DNA of 60,640 nucleotides from Haloferula luteola (GCF_014201715.1 NZ_JACHFD010000023.1:1-60640); one strand, 5' to 3'. Positions 51,680 to 60,248 are shown, numbered from the stretch's first letter. Notes: generated from the letters alone by a model not told the origin. Translations and numbers: made by a program.

Positions 51680-53947
51680 TTAATCCTTCGGTTTTTCCAA
51701 ATAAAGACCGATGTCAATGAACTGTCCGCCCGTGGTTTGGTGGCAGTGAACGGCAAGGATGTTGGTGCCCGCCTTGAGCACGCCAGAATCCTCAATGGCC
51801 AGCGTGGTGTAGCCAGAGACATGGCCCTTGAGATCGGCGATCTTCTTTCCATTGAGGAAAACTTGGGCGTTTTCATCGTGGAAAATGTCCATGACCAGGT
51901 CGGCCCCAGCAGTGGGCTCGGCCTCGAAAGTCTTGCGGAGCCAAATATCCGAAGACTTCCATTCCGATTTCACCGGCGCATTGGGGGTCTCCTTGGAGCC
52001 AAAACCGCCATCGGAAGTTCCCCAGGAATCGTCGTTGAAGCGGGCACGACGCCAGCCTTGGGCGGGACGTTGCTCCGTGAACTTCCAGGCAGTGGAGGCC
52101 TCCGCCGCACTGGGAATCAGAGCGGTGCGCTCCACCACATCAGGGGTGTTCAGCAGCATGTCGGAAAGCTTGCGGAGCCAAGCCGTCTCGACCTTGTGCT
52201 GACGGTCGTAGGTCAGGAGACCGTTGATTTCTCCTTCGACGTCGGTGGTTTGGGTGTAGACGCCCGCCGCGACCCCTTGCTTGCGGAGTTGAGCCAACCT
52301 CACGATCGATTCGCGGTAGCGGCTCTTCCATTCGTCGATGTCTTTGGGCAGACCGCCGTAACCCCAGTTGTTGGCATCGGGATTCCAAAGGTGGTCTTTG
52401 ACCGGGAATCCGTGGCCTCCGAATTCGCCAACGACCTTGATGTAGTCATTGAGGCGCTTTTGATCGAAGGGATAGCCGGGATGGGGATAGCGGTGTTCGT
52501 CGGCAATGTCGCCCACTTCCCAGAAGTTGCCGCCGGAGGCGATGTTGATCAGGCGGGTTTTGTCGTAGTCGATGGCCATTTTTCCCATCTCGACCGTGTC
52601 ATGTTGGCCCCAGGCTTCGTTGAAGGGCGTCCAGACGACAATGCTCGGGTGATCGCGCAGGTGATCGACCATGCGCTTGTATTCTACCACCCATTGTTCG
52701 GCGTGTTCGGCCGGCCAGGAGGCGTCTTCCGGGTTCGCGTCGAAGCGGGTCCAGCGTGGGCTGGGACCTCCACTCACCTGGTCCTGCCACAGCATCATGC
52801 CGAGGCGATCACAGTGCATGTAGTAGCGACGGGGTTCCACCTTGATGTGCTTGCGGATCATGTTGAACCCGGCGTCGTGGAGGAACTCGATGTCAGAGAC
52901 CATCGCTTCATCGGATGGCGGGGTGAGCAAGCCATCGGGCCACCATCCCTGATCGAGGGGGCCCCAGTGGTAAATGATTTGGTCGTTCAGGGTGAAACGC
53001 CAGTGGCCATGGGTATCCTGGATTTTGCCCACCTTGCGGAGGGCGGTGTAGGATTTGGCCGTGTCGACCACCTTGCCTTCGCCATCAAGCAGTTCGACTT
53101 TGAGGTCGTAGATGGAGGGACTCTTCGGAGACCACAATTTGGCTCCAGGAATGGTAAGGGTCAGGTCGCTGCTTCCTTCAGCCGTGGCCACTTCCTTGCC
53201 CCCATCGAGGGCGGTAACGCGCAGCTTTTCGCCTTGAAGGGCGGGGCCGCTGAGTTTCGGAGTCACCGTGATGCTGCCTTTGGAAATATCGCAGGAGAAA
53301 TCAAGATCCGCCAGCGAGCGGGCAGGCACGTTCTCCAGCCAGACCGTTTGCCAAATGCCAGAAACCCGGGTGTAGAAAATGCCCTCGGCTTTGCGGCGTT
53401 GCTTGCCATTGAGTTGGTATTCTTCCGTGGCGTCATAGCAGCGAACGACCAGCTCATTGCCATCGGCCTTGAGCGCATCGGTGATGTCGAAATCGAAGGG
53501 CGTGTTGCCGCCGCGATGTTGTCCGATTTCTTGGCCGTTGACCCAGACCGTGGTGTCGTAGTCGACCGCTTCAAAGTGAAGCAGGGAACGTTTCCCGGCA
53601 GCGGGTGCTGGCATTGAACGGCGGTACCAAAGGGCCTGATCGGCTTCGATGATGCGACCCACTCCGGAAAGGGCGGCTTCTGGGGCGAAGGGGACCAGAA
53701 TCTGGCCGTCCCACTCGCCCGGTTGGGTGGCTTCTTTGCTGGCGACCTGGTAGTCCCAGAGACCATTGAGGTTGGTCCAGGCATCGCGCTCCAGAAGGGG
53801 ACGGGGATATTCGTCCCAGACATGGCTGGGATCGAGCTTCTTGGCCCAGTCAGTCATGATGCGGCCTTCGACCGGCTTCCAGTCCGCCTGCGCTGGCAGG
53901 CATAGCGTCGCACCGAGGCACGCCAAGAGGAGTTGGTTTGTTTTCAT
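51680..53947 (-). CDS. Secreted glycoside hydrolase family 2 protein, paralogue 2
   Basis: This encodes 755 residues from ATG 53947, chosen because a signal peptide follows (LLLACLGATLCLPAQA). Domains are as in the GH2 protein at 44350: NLNGLWDYQVASKEA, a TIM barrel with acid/base Glu444 (TPFNEAWGQHD) and nucleophile Glu508 (VVGEFGGHG), and a C-terminal jelly-roll with LVMDIFHDENAQVFLNGKK. The paralogues share most block sequences but face opposite directions around coaB, the Sel1 gene and ppc. It is likely involved in extracellular glycan degradation. Confidence 0.92.
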   Translation of the reverse strand: MKTNQLLLACLGATLCLPAQADWKPVEGRIMTDWAKKLDPSHVWDEYPRPLLERDAWTNLNGLWDYQVASKEATQPGEWDGQILVPFAPEAALSGVGRIIEADQALWYRRSMPAPAAGKRSLLHFEAVDYDTTVWVNGQEIGQHRGGNTPFDFDITDALKADGNELVVRCYDATEEYQLNGKQRRKAEGIFYTRVSGIWQTVWLENVPARSLADLDFSCDISKGSITVTPKLSGPALQGEKLRVTALDGGKEVATAEGSSDLTLTIPGAKLWSPKSPSIYDLKVELLDGEGKVVDTAKSYTALRKVGKIQDTHGHWRFTLNDQIIYHWGPLDQGWWPDGLLTPPSDEAMVSDIEFLHDAGFNMIRKHIKVEPRRYYMHCDRLGMMLWQDQVSGGPSPRWTRFDANPEDASWPAEHAEQWVVEYKRMVDHLRDHPSIVVWTPFNEAWGQHDTVEMGKMAIDYDKTRLINIASGGNFWEVGDIADEHRYPHPGYPFDQKRLNDYIKVVGEFGGHGFPVKDHLWNPDANNWGYGGLPKDIDEWKSRYRESIVRLAQLRKQGVAAGVYTQTTDVEGEINGLLTYDRQHKVETAWLRKLSDMLLNTPDVVERTALIPSAAEASTAWKFTEQRPAQGWRRARFNDDSWGTSDGGFGSKETPNAPVKSEWKSSDIWLRKTFEAEPTAGADLVMDIFHDENAQVFLNGKKIADLKGHVSGYTTLAIEDSGVLKAGTNILAVHCHQTTGGQFIDIGLYLEKPKD

Positions 53948-54153
53948 TCGGGTTGATGGAGGGGTTGGCATTTCCGCCCGTTGGTGGATCCAACGGTCTT
54001 GGGTTGAAGTTTCGCGGAAGCTCCGGCTGTTACTCAACCGGGGGAGGCGATCCATCAAGTGGTTCTGTCATTTCGCGCCCAAAACTCCGGGCACGCCGGG
54101 ACTCAGGCTTCCCGCTTGACCCACTGCCAGCGCAGTGATTCGTTCCGCGCGTC

Positions 54154-54501
54154 ATGCTCCGCCAGGTTCTCAAGTCGAAGCTTTATCGTGCAGTGGCCAC
54201 CGATGCGATCGTGGACTACGAAGGTAGCATCGAAATTCCGCGCGACCTCATGGAGGCCGCCGATTTGTGGGAGGGCGAGAAAGTCCTCGTCGCTTCCATT
54301 GATACCACGGCTCGGCTGGAGACCTACGTGCTGGCCGGTGAACCAGGCACCGGCAAAATTCTCGTCAACGGTGGCGCGGCCAACCGCATCAAAAAGGGCG
54401 AACGGCTGACGATCATGGCTTTTGCTCTTACCGATCAACCGATCCAGGCGACGAAGTTGGTATTGGACGAGACGAACACGATCATCCGGTCCGGCAAGTG
54501 A
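54154..54501 (+). CDS. panD: Aspartate 1-decarboxylase
   Basis: This encodes 115 residues. PanD is made as a zymogen that self-cleaves between Gly24 and Ser25 (DYEGSIEIP) to create the pyruvoyl cofactor. LKSKLYRAVATDA (with the conserved Lys9 and Tyr/His position), ARLETYV and ILVNGGAANRIKKGERLTIMAF match the family. It makes beta-alanine for pantothenate and CoA. It starts with ATG 54154 and is followed by a glycosyltransferase gene. Confidence 0.93.
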   Translation: MLRQVLKSKLYRAVATDAIVDYEGSIEIPRDLMEAADLWEGEKVLVASIDTTARLETYVLAGEPGTGKILVNGGAANRIKKGERLTIMAFALTDQPIQATKLVLDETNTIIRSGK

Positions 54502-54556
54502 TCTCCCTTTCCTGAGAGATGCACGACGCAGCCCGGACTGGCCATGTCCGGGAGCT

Positions 54557-55657
54557 ATGGTAGGGAGATGGGTCTTGTCTGATTTTCCCTCACCTCCCTT
54601 TTGCCCGCGGATCGCACTCCTGACTTGGGAGTTTCCTCCAAAGGTCACGGGTGGCCTGGGAACCGCCTGCGCTGGGATCGCTCGTGCGCTGGATCGTCAG
54701 ACTTCCGTTCAGGTGATCCTTCCTAAGGAGGAGGTGCCCGATCCTTATCAGTGCACCAGCGAGGATTTGGCAGACGATGCGTATGCCCGCCAGGTCCTCA
54801 TGGAAGCCGCCACGGCCGATTTGATCCATGCTCATGATTGGATGACCTTCCCCGCGGCGATGGCCTGGTCACGGAAGAGCGGTCGCCCTTGGATGGCCCA
54901 CCTGCATTCTTTGGAATGGGACCGTTCTGGAGCCTGCGCCGTTCCTGAAATTGAAGCCGTGGAAGCCGCTGGTCTCAGGTCCGCGCATGCGGTGATCACC
55001 GTCAGCCATCGAACGGCGGAGCGAGCCACCGAGCGCTACGATCTCGATCCAGAGAAAGTGCATGTGGTGCACAACGGAATCGAACCGGTGGATCCTTGGA
55101 GACGTCGCACCCGGCGGCCGCGGGTGTTGTTTGTGGGGCGGCTGACCTGGCAAAAAGCTCCGGACGATTTCGTAAAAATCGCGGCCGAGATCGCCGCTCG
55201 GGAGCCCCGCGCCTGCTTTTCCCTCGTGGGAAAAGGCGAAATGGAAGGGGAACTGCGCCGCGAGATTGCCCGGCTCGGGATGTCGGATGCCATCGATATG
55301 CCCGGCTTTCTGCGCCCGGATGCTCTGCAGCGGCTTCTGGCGGAAAGTCAGGTGCTTTGTCTTCCCTCGCGTGAAGAACCCTTTGGCTTGGTGGCTCTCG
55401 AAGCCGCCTTGTTCGGGGTTCCCTCGGTGATCTCAACCCATGCAGGGGTGGGTGAAGTGCTGCCCTCCGCGCGTTGGGTGGAAGCCGGAGATATTGATGG
55501 CTTTGCCGGAAGAATTTGGGGGCTTCTTGCGGATGGCCCCTGGCGGGAAGAGTTGGGGGAGCGGGCTCGCCTCCAGGCCCGCTGGGCGACTTGGGACCGG
55601 ACAGCTGAGGGAATTCTTTCGGTCGCACGCCGCGTCCTGGAATCGAATGGAGGGTGA
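54557..55657 (+). CDS. Glycosyltransferase family 4 (glycogen-synthase-like)
   Basis: This encodes 366 residues from ATG 54557, preceded by GGGAG at a good spacing. The GT-B fold is recognisable: RIALLTWEFPPKVTGGLGTACAGIARAL (N-domain), DLIHAHDWMTFPAAMAW, VHVVHNGIEPVD, RVLFVGRLTWQKAPDDFVKIA and the donor-binding block LCLPSREEPFGLVALEAALFGVPSVISTHAG. It transfers a sugar from a nucleotide donor, perhaps in glycogen or trehalose-like synthesis. It is the last chromosomal gene before the second cassette region; a truncated IS110 copy begins 3 bases after its stop. Confidence 0.9.
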   Translation: MVGRWVLSDFPSPPFCPRIALLTWEFPPKVTGGLGTACAGIARALDRQTSVQVILPKEEVPDPYQCTSEDLADDAYARQVLMEAATADLIHAHDWMTFPAAMAWSRKSGRPWMAHLHSLEWDRSGACAVPEIEAVEAAGLRSAHAVITVSHRTAERATERYDLDPEKVHVVHNGIEPVDPWRRRTRRPRVLFVGRLTWQKAPDDFVKIAAEIAAREPRACFSLVGKGEMEGELRREIARLGMSDAIDMPGFLRPDALQRLLAESQVLCLPSREEPFGLVALEAALFGVPSVISTHAGVGEVLPSARWVEAGDIDGFAGRIWGLLADGPWREELGERARLQARWATWDRTAEGILSVARRVLESNGG

Positions 55658-55659
55658 GT

Positions 55660-56096
55660 GTCGCCTGGATTTGCTCGGGCTTCGTCGAGCGAATTGGGCA
55701 CGTGGACAGCGACGAGGTCGTGGGCACGCAGCGAGCGGGCGAGCGGGCGAGCTTGGCGGCGTCGCGCTTGTCGGTTTTGACCCGGTCGCCCGAGCGTTTC
55801 GGGATGAGCGAGGGCGCGATGACCTCGCAACGCACGCCCATCTGCAGGAGCCGGCGGGCGATCCAGAAACCGCAGCCGCTGGCCTCGTAGCAGACGTGGA
55901 TGTCGGCGAGCTGGCGACCTTGTTGTTTGGCGATGCGGCGCATGGCGCGCTCCAGCGCGTGCTGCGAGGTGGTGACCGATCCCTACGCACGTGGCTCCGC
56001 GTCGCGGGCCCCCTCCAGGATGGCGATGACAGTTTGCTCTTTATGGACATCAAGTCCGAGGTAGAGTGCGCGGGTCGTGGCTGAGTTCGTTTTCAT
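55660..56096 (-). pseudogene. IS110 transposase, N-terminal fragment
   Basis: From ATG 56096 the frame reads MKTNS, LYLGLDVHKEQTVIAILEG, then a TAG at codon 38. Read through, it continues GSVTTSQHALERAMRRIAKQQG and VCYEASGCGFWIARRLLQMG to VKTDKRDAAKLAR, the DEDD domain including the YEA-x-G and KTD-x-x-DA motifs. An 8-bp tandem duplication (CGCTCGCC, about 55738-55753) then shifts the frame before RAHDLVAVHVPN. The rest is missing. Nonsense, frameshift and truncation make it inactive. Confidence 0.8.
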
Positions 56097-56231
56097 TCGT
56101 TGCAATCGATTGATGTTGGACAGGTCCCGTTCATACGGGATAGCCCACGGATTGAACCAGGCACGACACCACTTTCTCAACCCTCAACCCACTCCATCGG
56201 TGCCCGACTGCTTCAAGTCGCAGCCATAGGG
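56097..56231 (-). ncRNA. IS110 left end, candidate bridge-RNA region (copy 3)
   Basis: This is a 135-bp non-coding segment between transposase start and element terminus, same length as copy 1. It holds the hairpin GGTCCCG...CGGGAT and the palindrome CGACTGCTTCAAGTCG near the terminus. The central 60 bases differ from copy 2. In IS110-group elements this is where the bridge RNA with target- and donor-binding loops is encoded. Loops are not assigned here. Confidence 0.45.
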
Positions 56232-56247
56232 TCTGGATAAGAAATAC

Positions 56248-57120
56248 GTGAAGAGACGACGCGGCATAATCCTAGGGCTTGTGATGGTGGTTATCGTCGC
56301 GGGAATCATAGTGGGGTATTGGCGGGCGATATACCCCTACGGGCAAAGTCATTGTTGTATCCTTGGTGTGATGTCTGCACTGGAGGAATATGCAGAGGAA
56401 AATGGAGGAAAGTATCCTGCCGGAAGAGAGTCCCCAGAGGCGGATCTCAGCCTCCTTTTCAAATCACAGCTTGTCGACGCCAACACGCTTCGAGGAATGA
56501 CGGTTCCCGAGAAGTTGGTTCAGCAGATCCTTGGCAGAGGTGACTTCTTGGGGCCCGAATCTTGCGGTTGGCAATACGTTTCGGGGTTGACCTTTGCCGA
56601 TGATCCTAATCTGGCTCTACTTTGGTGCAAAGAGGCCCTAAATCACAATGGGAGGCGAAGCAAGGATGGTGGGCGGGAGGTCGTATTCGTTGGCGGAGGC
56701 AGGAGATGGATCTCGGGGGACAGTTGGCCGGCATTTATTAAAGAACAAGAGGATCTAGTGAGGCATCGAAGCAGAAGAGAGATTGATGGCGAGCCTCTGG
56801 TGACCGGACTTGTTGAGCTTCCTGACGGTAGTCGCATGGATCATGTTGATGCTTCTTACACAATGACTGAGGAATCCAAGGGGCCTGATTCATCGGGAAG
56901 TGGTCGTTCATCCGGATCAGGCATTTCAAGCTCACAGCTCATCTGGTATCGCGCTCCTCTTCTCAATGGGCAGGTAACACGCACACTATCCTTTTCGAAC
57001 CTGGTTTCGAACCCTGTCACGGTTACGTTTGAAAATGGCTTGCCAGACATTACCAAAGTAGTTTTCAAGATGCGGCCTAAACAAGAAATGCGCGGCTTCA
57101 AGAGTGAAGTGCAACACTAG
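56248..57120 (+). CDS. Cassette-encoded membrane-anchored protein, unknown function
   Basis: This encodes 290 residues starting at GTG 56248, 16 bases after the IS110 terminus. The N-terminus MKRRRGIILGLVMVVIVAGIIVGYW is a single membrane anchor with a basic inside. The region LGVMSALEEYAEENGGKYPAG recalls pseudopilin-type proteins of this phylum, and ALLWCKEALNHNGRRSKDGGREVVFVGGGRRWI fits such H-X9-DG-like C-termini. A Ser/Gly-rich linker (GPDSSGSGRSSGSGISSSQ) precedes a C-terminal beta-rich part. It is probably a periplasmic protein anchored in the inner membrane. The last codons overlap a short attC-like site. Confidence 0.65.
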   Translation: MKRRRGIILGLVMVVIVAGIIVGYWRAIYPYGQSHCCILGVMSALEEYAEENGGKYPAGRESPEADLSLLFKSQLVDANTLRGMTVPEKLVQQILGRGDFLGPESCGWQYVSGLTFADDPNLALLWCKEALNHNGRRSKDGGREVVFVGGGRRWISGDSWPAFIKEQEDLVRHRSRREIDGEPLVTGLVELPDGSRMDHVDASYTMTEESKGPDSSGSGRSSGSGISSSQLIWYRAPLLNGQVTRTLSFSNLVSNPVTVTFENGLPDITKVVFKMRPKQEMRGFKSEVQH

Positions 57121-57163
57121 CGGTCTATAGGAACAGTTCGTTTGGTGTGCTATGACGTTGTGC
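57109..57163 (+). other. Short attC-like site
   Basis: The 5' core GTGCAAC (57109-57115) pairs with the 3' core GTTGTGC (57157-57163), and inside them TAGC (57118-57121) pairs with GCTA (57149-57152). At 55 bases it is near the minimum size known for attC sites and shorter than its neighbours. It overlaps the preceding stop codon. Confidence 0.5.
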
Positions 57164-57164
57164 T

Positions 57165-57458
57165 GAACTTTGGAGCACGGTGTTCGGGGGTGGATGATCG
57201 TGATGGCGGATGGATCGGGGCAGGTCTGAAGCGGCATCGCGTTCGGGCACTCGACCGGTGCTGGCCGAGATGGCGCGGAGCTTCACCGGCGGACCGCTGA
57301 CTGGGCGGATAGATTTCTCAGGCACGTCGCTTTGCGGCAGCGCAGTTCGGGGGGGTGTCGGACTAGCTGTGGGCAGCCAGTCTCTCCACGACCCTGGCCA
57401 CGCGGCACGGCGGTTTTGGGAACGTTGCGGAGCGGACCGGCAAGGCGACCAACGGCAA
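57165..57458. other. Probable ORF-less or decayed cassette
   Basis: About 290 bases lie between two attC-like sites and carry no convincing gene on either strand. The longest plus-strand frame is Arg/Gly/Ser-rich without predicted secondary structure and runs through the next site. ORF-less cassettes are known in integron arrays and can carry promoters or small RNAs; nothing specific is visible here. Confidence 0.45.
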
Positions 57459-57587
57459 AGCACAACAAGGCGAATCAGGGCGACCCCTCACCGCGGCCTT
57501 GTCGGAAATCCGAGTTGGTGGTTCCATGCGGCAACGAGGACAGCGCCTCCGCTATGAGGGTCGGGTCGCCTGTTCTATGATGTTCGA
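57459..57587 (+). other. attC-like cassette recombination site
   Basis: The 5' core GCACAAC followed by AAGGCG (57460-57472) and 3' core near GTTCGAC (57582-57588) bracket the arms GGCGACCC / GGGTCGCC, a perfect 8-bp inverted repeat. The middle (TTGGTGGTTCCATGCGGCAA and onward) matches the split site ending at 4707, showing that the two arrays share site types. Confidence 0.65.
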
Positions 57588-57597
57588 CAGAAAATCC

Positions 57598-58119
57598 ATG
57601 AAGACTATCGCTACAATCCTCGTCCTGGCCTCTGGAATGCTCATGCCAATTCTGGCTGAACAGACAACAATCCGAATCGACGCAAGATACGAGGGCGTTG
57701 ACGTGAAGTGGCTATCTGATCTCTCTCCGAACACACGGGAGGTAATCAAAGCGACAGGCGGGACCCTTCGATTGCCAGCGGTGACAGCGAAGGCTGGAGA
57801 GACCGCTACCATCGAGGTGATTCAGGAGTTTCATACAGGGACACCGACTCCCAAAGAGTCCGTGGTGCCTTGTGGTGTCGTCGTCGATTGGTCCCCAGAA
57901 CCGGTCGGCGGAGCGATCCGGATTTCTGGGAAGAACCTCCTGCGGCGTACCACGAACAAGAATGCCGATGGCGTAGCGACCCGCTTCGAGACTCAAGAAG
58001 CCTGGATCAACCTCAATCTTGAGGACGGAGCCACCAAGCTGGTTGAGCTCGAGGACGGAGGGAAGATGTTCATTACTGCGACCTTAGTGGATTCCTCCGG
58101 CCGCCCCGTCAAAAAATGA
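57598..58119 (+). CDS. Cassette-encoded secreted protein, unknown function
   Basis: This encodes 173 residues from ATG 57598, about 10 bases after an attC 3' core. A signal peptide (MKTIATILVLASGMLMPILA, cleavage about residue 20) precedes a beta-rich domain. GGTLRLPAVTAKAGETATIEVIQEF and VVDWSPEPVGGAIRISGKNLLRRTT followed by QEAWINLNLEDGATKLVELEDGGKMFITATLV resemble an isolated N-terminal or short secretin-like domain seen in this phylum, which I cannot confirm. It is likely periplasmic or outer-membrane associated. Confidence 0.68.
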   Translation: MKTIATILVLASGMLMPILAEQTTIRIDARYEGVDVKWLSDLSPNTREVIKATGGTLRLPAVTAKAGETATIEVIQEFHTGTPTPKESVVPCGVVVDWSPEPVGGAIRISGKNLLRRTTNKNADGVATRFETQEAWINLNLEDGATKLVELEDGGKMFITATLVDSSGRPVKK

Positions 58120-58123
58120 AGAA

Positions 58124-58249
58124 GTCGAACAAGGCGTCGCACCACAATCCGCTACCCGATCCGAGTCGGATTTTGGCTGGTCACTACAATCCTCACCCTG
58201 AGTCGAAGCCTCGCCTCCGGTAGCGGATGTGTGGACTCTGACGTTCTAC
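58124..58249 (+). other. attC-like cassette recombination site
   Basis: The 5' core GTCGAAC-AAGGCGTC (58124-58138) pairs with GACGTTC (58240-58246). The long arms CCACA-ATCCGCTACC and GGTAGCGGAT-GTGTGG form a near-perfect 15-bp repeat. The middle holds CCGATCCGAGTCGGATTTT and CTGAGTCGAAGCCTCG, motifs shared with other sites. The next ATG follows by 7 bases. Confidence 0.78.
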
Positions 58250-58256
58250 CAAAAAA

Positions 58257-58691
58257 ATGCGCTATGCCTTCGTAGCAGCTCTTTCAGCCTTTATTTGCAG
58301 CCTATTCTTGATGGCGTGGAGCTACGATCAGAGCCTCTTTTGGAATATAACTAGAGCGCCTCACGAGAACGGTCGCGACTCAGTCTTCTTCGCTCAGTCT
58401 GTGCTCGGGTATCTGAAGGTCGGATGGTATAAAATTGATAGGGATTCGAAGGCACCTCTGATGCTCGTCATCGATGATATCCAAGAAGGCCATGAGAGCT
58501 TCCGCTTTGGAAGGGAGATCCAGGAACACGGAATCGGTGGTGCGATTTTCCGCATGGATGACTCTCACATCGATTCGCGCTTCCTCTCAATTCACCACGC
58601 GGCGATTCTCCTGCTTCTGTTCCTCTCCACTGTGATCTTGCGGATGAAGCTTCGCGGCAGCGGTCGAGCAGCACCTCTCCAACCAAAATAG
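58257..58691 (+). CDS. Cassette-encoded membrane protein, unknown function
   Basis: This encodes 144 residues with an N-terminal hydrophobic helix (about 4-22, possibly a signal anchor) and a C-terminal helix (about 115-129) flanking an extracytoplasmic-looking soluble domain (SVLGYLKVGWYKIDRDSKAP, LVIDDIQEGHESFRFG). Two-pass topology with a basic C-tail is likely. No family is recognised. The stop TAG shares its G with the 5' core GGCAGAAC of the next attC-like site, which has been split by an IS1182-family element. Confidence 0.68.
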   Translation: MRYAFVAALSAFICSLFLMAWSYDQSLFWNITRAPHENGRDSVFFAQSVLGYLKVGWYKIDRDSKAPLMLVIDDIQEGHESFRFGREIQEHGIGGAIFRMDDSHIDSRFLSIHHAAILLLLFLSTVILRMKLRGSGRAAPLQPK

Positions 58692-58698
58692 GCAGAAC

Positions 58699-59685
58699 GA
58701 GACCGTCGGAAAACCCCTGTTGAGCCCGTCGTACCGTTGCCTTTGGATGGTGCCGAGTGATGGACGTCGTTTTCGATTTTCGGGCGGGCGTTTCCCTTGC
58801 GGGGTCGTGGTGCCTCGTGATGGGCTCCTGTGACGCCCTGCCGGGGCCACGGATGCCGCGGGGCATGCCGGCCTCACTCCGTGGCGGGCTCGCCGGTGCC
58901 GTATTCCGGCCGGTAGAGGGCGATCTTGCCGATGTTGTGCATGATGCTCCAGAGGTTCCAGATGACTCCCACCTTTTGCCGTCCGCGGTAGTGGATGCGG
59001 TTGAGACCTTTGGCGTGCCGCAGGTTGGCGAAGATCGGTTCGATGGTGCCCATGCGGTAGCTGTAGCGGTGCCTGCCTTCGGGGGTGTCGACCTTGTCCC
59101 GCATGGCCTTGCAATGGGGGCGTGCGGGCTCGATGCGGACGCTCAAAGTACGACGTTTTCCGTTTATACTCACGCAGCGTGAGCGGAACTCGCAGATGCT
59201 GCAGAAGTCACTTTCGATCTCGTACTTGTGGAAGGCTCCTTTGCCGCTGGTGGAGGTGCTGGTGCCGGGCTTGCGACGGAGGATCTGGCCCTTGGGGCAG
59301 CGGTAGGTGTCGGCTTCCTCGTCCCGGGTGAAGTCGGCGGCGGCGAAGCGGCCGCTGTCCTTGGGGCGGACTTTGCGGAGGTGCCGGTCGCGGCCGTCGT
59401 AGCGCTCGTCGCGGTCGCGGTGGTTGGGGTCGGGTATGACGGCGTCGAGCTGACGTGCGGCGCAGGCTTCGAGGTTGGGCTCGCTGTGGTAGTTGGCGTA
59501 GCGGGCCTCGATGAGGTGGTGGAGGGCGAACGCGAATGTGCCCGGTTTGATCTGTTCCTCGAGGTTGACGGGGACGATGAGTCCCTGGGCGTAGTCGTAG
59601 GGTTTGAAGCGTGCCATGGCTCGCGTCCCGAGGAAGCAGCGGGCGGAAATCGGGCTGGAACAGGGAGGGGTTTTTCGACAGTTTC
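58699..59685 (-). mobile_element. IS1182-family insertion sequence, internally deleted
   Basis: This 987-bp element has about 20-bp imperfect terminal inverted repeats (left GAGACCGTCGGAAAACCCCT; right end complementary to GAAACTGTCGAAAAACCCCT, 17 of 20 matching) and a 3-bp AAC direct repeat outside. The transposase lies on the minus strand. Intact IS1182 elements are about 1.5-1.8 kb, so this copy has lost several hundred bases. The terminal repeats match those of the 432-bp elements at 4149 and 6833. Confidence 0.82.
58874..59617 (-). pseudogene. IS1182-family transposase with internal deletion
   Basis: This encodes 247 residues where the family has about 450-500. The N-terminus MARFKPYDYAQGLIVPVNL and IKPGTFAFALHHLIE is the DUF772-type start. 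It then joins directly to ANYHSEPNLEACAARQLDAVIPD, skipping the first catalytic Asp region. The C-terminal DDE_Tnp_1_6 part is intact: TYRCPKGQILRR, FCSICEFRSRCVS, and GTIEPIFANLRHAKGLNRIHYRG with the final catalytic Glu. The deletion is in frame. It may still bind ends but should not catalyse transposition. Confidence 0.82.
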
Positions 59686-59810
59686 AACAAGCTGGCGCTG
59701 GACAGCCCGCTACCCGATCCGAGTCAGATTCGCAGGATGGTGATAAACCTTAACCAGATGTGGAGCGGCGCCCCCGGTAGCGGGTGGCAGGCCTCCGACG
59801 TTTGCTCGAA

Positions 59811-60248
59811 ATGAATAAGGCCACGCAGTCGTTTCTTCTGCTCGCAGTCTTTATCCTGTGTGGCGCATGCTCCCAACGTTTCTACGGGACGCAGCGTTAC
59901 ATGAACCACGATCTGGGGGTGACACAGGCGGCTCGTGAACTCTCGAAGGGGAATTTTGTATTCGTCTCCATGCACGATGACGGGGCCCCCGTGAGCACTT
60001 ATGCCGTGCTGGGTCGCAAGCCTCCAAAGGCTGTCAGATCAGATATCACTTTTGCGCAGTATCTCACCCAGAAATACGGGATTCGGTATCGGGTGTTGAA
60101 GGACACTTCCTACGAGTACCTCACGGGCTACAATTCAGTGATGACGGCTGCGTTGCGAGAGCGGTTCGGCGACGATTTTTACGAGCGTGCGAGGAAGGAA
60201 TTCTACCCAGATGCGAAGGAGAGCGACTTCATCCGCGAACGAAGATAG
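59811..60248 (+). CDS. Cassette-encoded lipoprotein, unknown function
   Basis: This encodes 145 residues from ATG 59811, 4 bases after the attC 3' core. The N-terminus MNKATQSFLLLAVFILCGAC is a lipoprotein signal with lipidated Cys20. The mature part has a hydrophilic alpha/beta pattern (ELSKGNFVFVSMHDDGAPVSTYAVLG, LTQKYGIRYRVLKDTSYEYLTGYNSVM) ending in a charged helix (ERARKEFYPDAKESDFIRERR). No family is recognised. The stop TAG is the first three bases of the next 5' core TAGCGAAC. Confidence 0.7.
   Translation: MNKATQSFLLLAVFILCGACSQRFYGTQRYMNHDLGVTQAARELSKGNFVFVSMHDDGAPVSTYAVLGRKPPKAVRSDITFAQYLTQKYGIRYRVLKDTSYEYLTGYNSVMTAALRERFGDDFYERARKEFYPDAKESDFIRERR

Larger units (their letters stand above)
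55660..56231 (-). mobile_element. Truncated IS110-family element, copy 3
   Basis: This is the 5' part of an IS110-family element on the minus strand: 135-bp left end (56097-56231) plus the first 430 or so bases of transposase, cut off at about 55660 next to the glycosyltransferase gene. Sequence identity with 127-416 is very high. The truncation point coincides with the boundary between chromosomal and cassette DNA, so the element may mark a rearrangement joint. Confidence 0.75.
58691..59806 (+). other. attC-like site split by an IS1182-family element
   Basis: The 5' core GGCAGAAC (58691-58698) is identical to those at 849 and 1333. After the element come the duplicated AAC, AAGCTGG (59686-59695), the arms CCCGCTACC / GGTAGCGGG with CCGATCCGAGTCAGATT between, and the 3' core GTTTGCT (59800-59806). 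Removing the element restores GGCAGAACAAGCTGG. Confidence 0.75.

Noticed and set aside
51557..53617. A plus-strand open frame of 686 codons
   Set aside because: It is antisense to the second GH2 gene and the start of ppc. It shows no domain; it is the usual mirror of a GC-rich gene.
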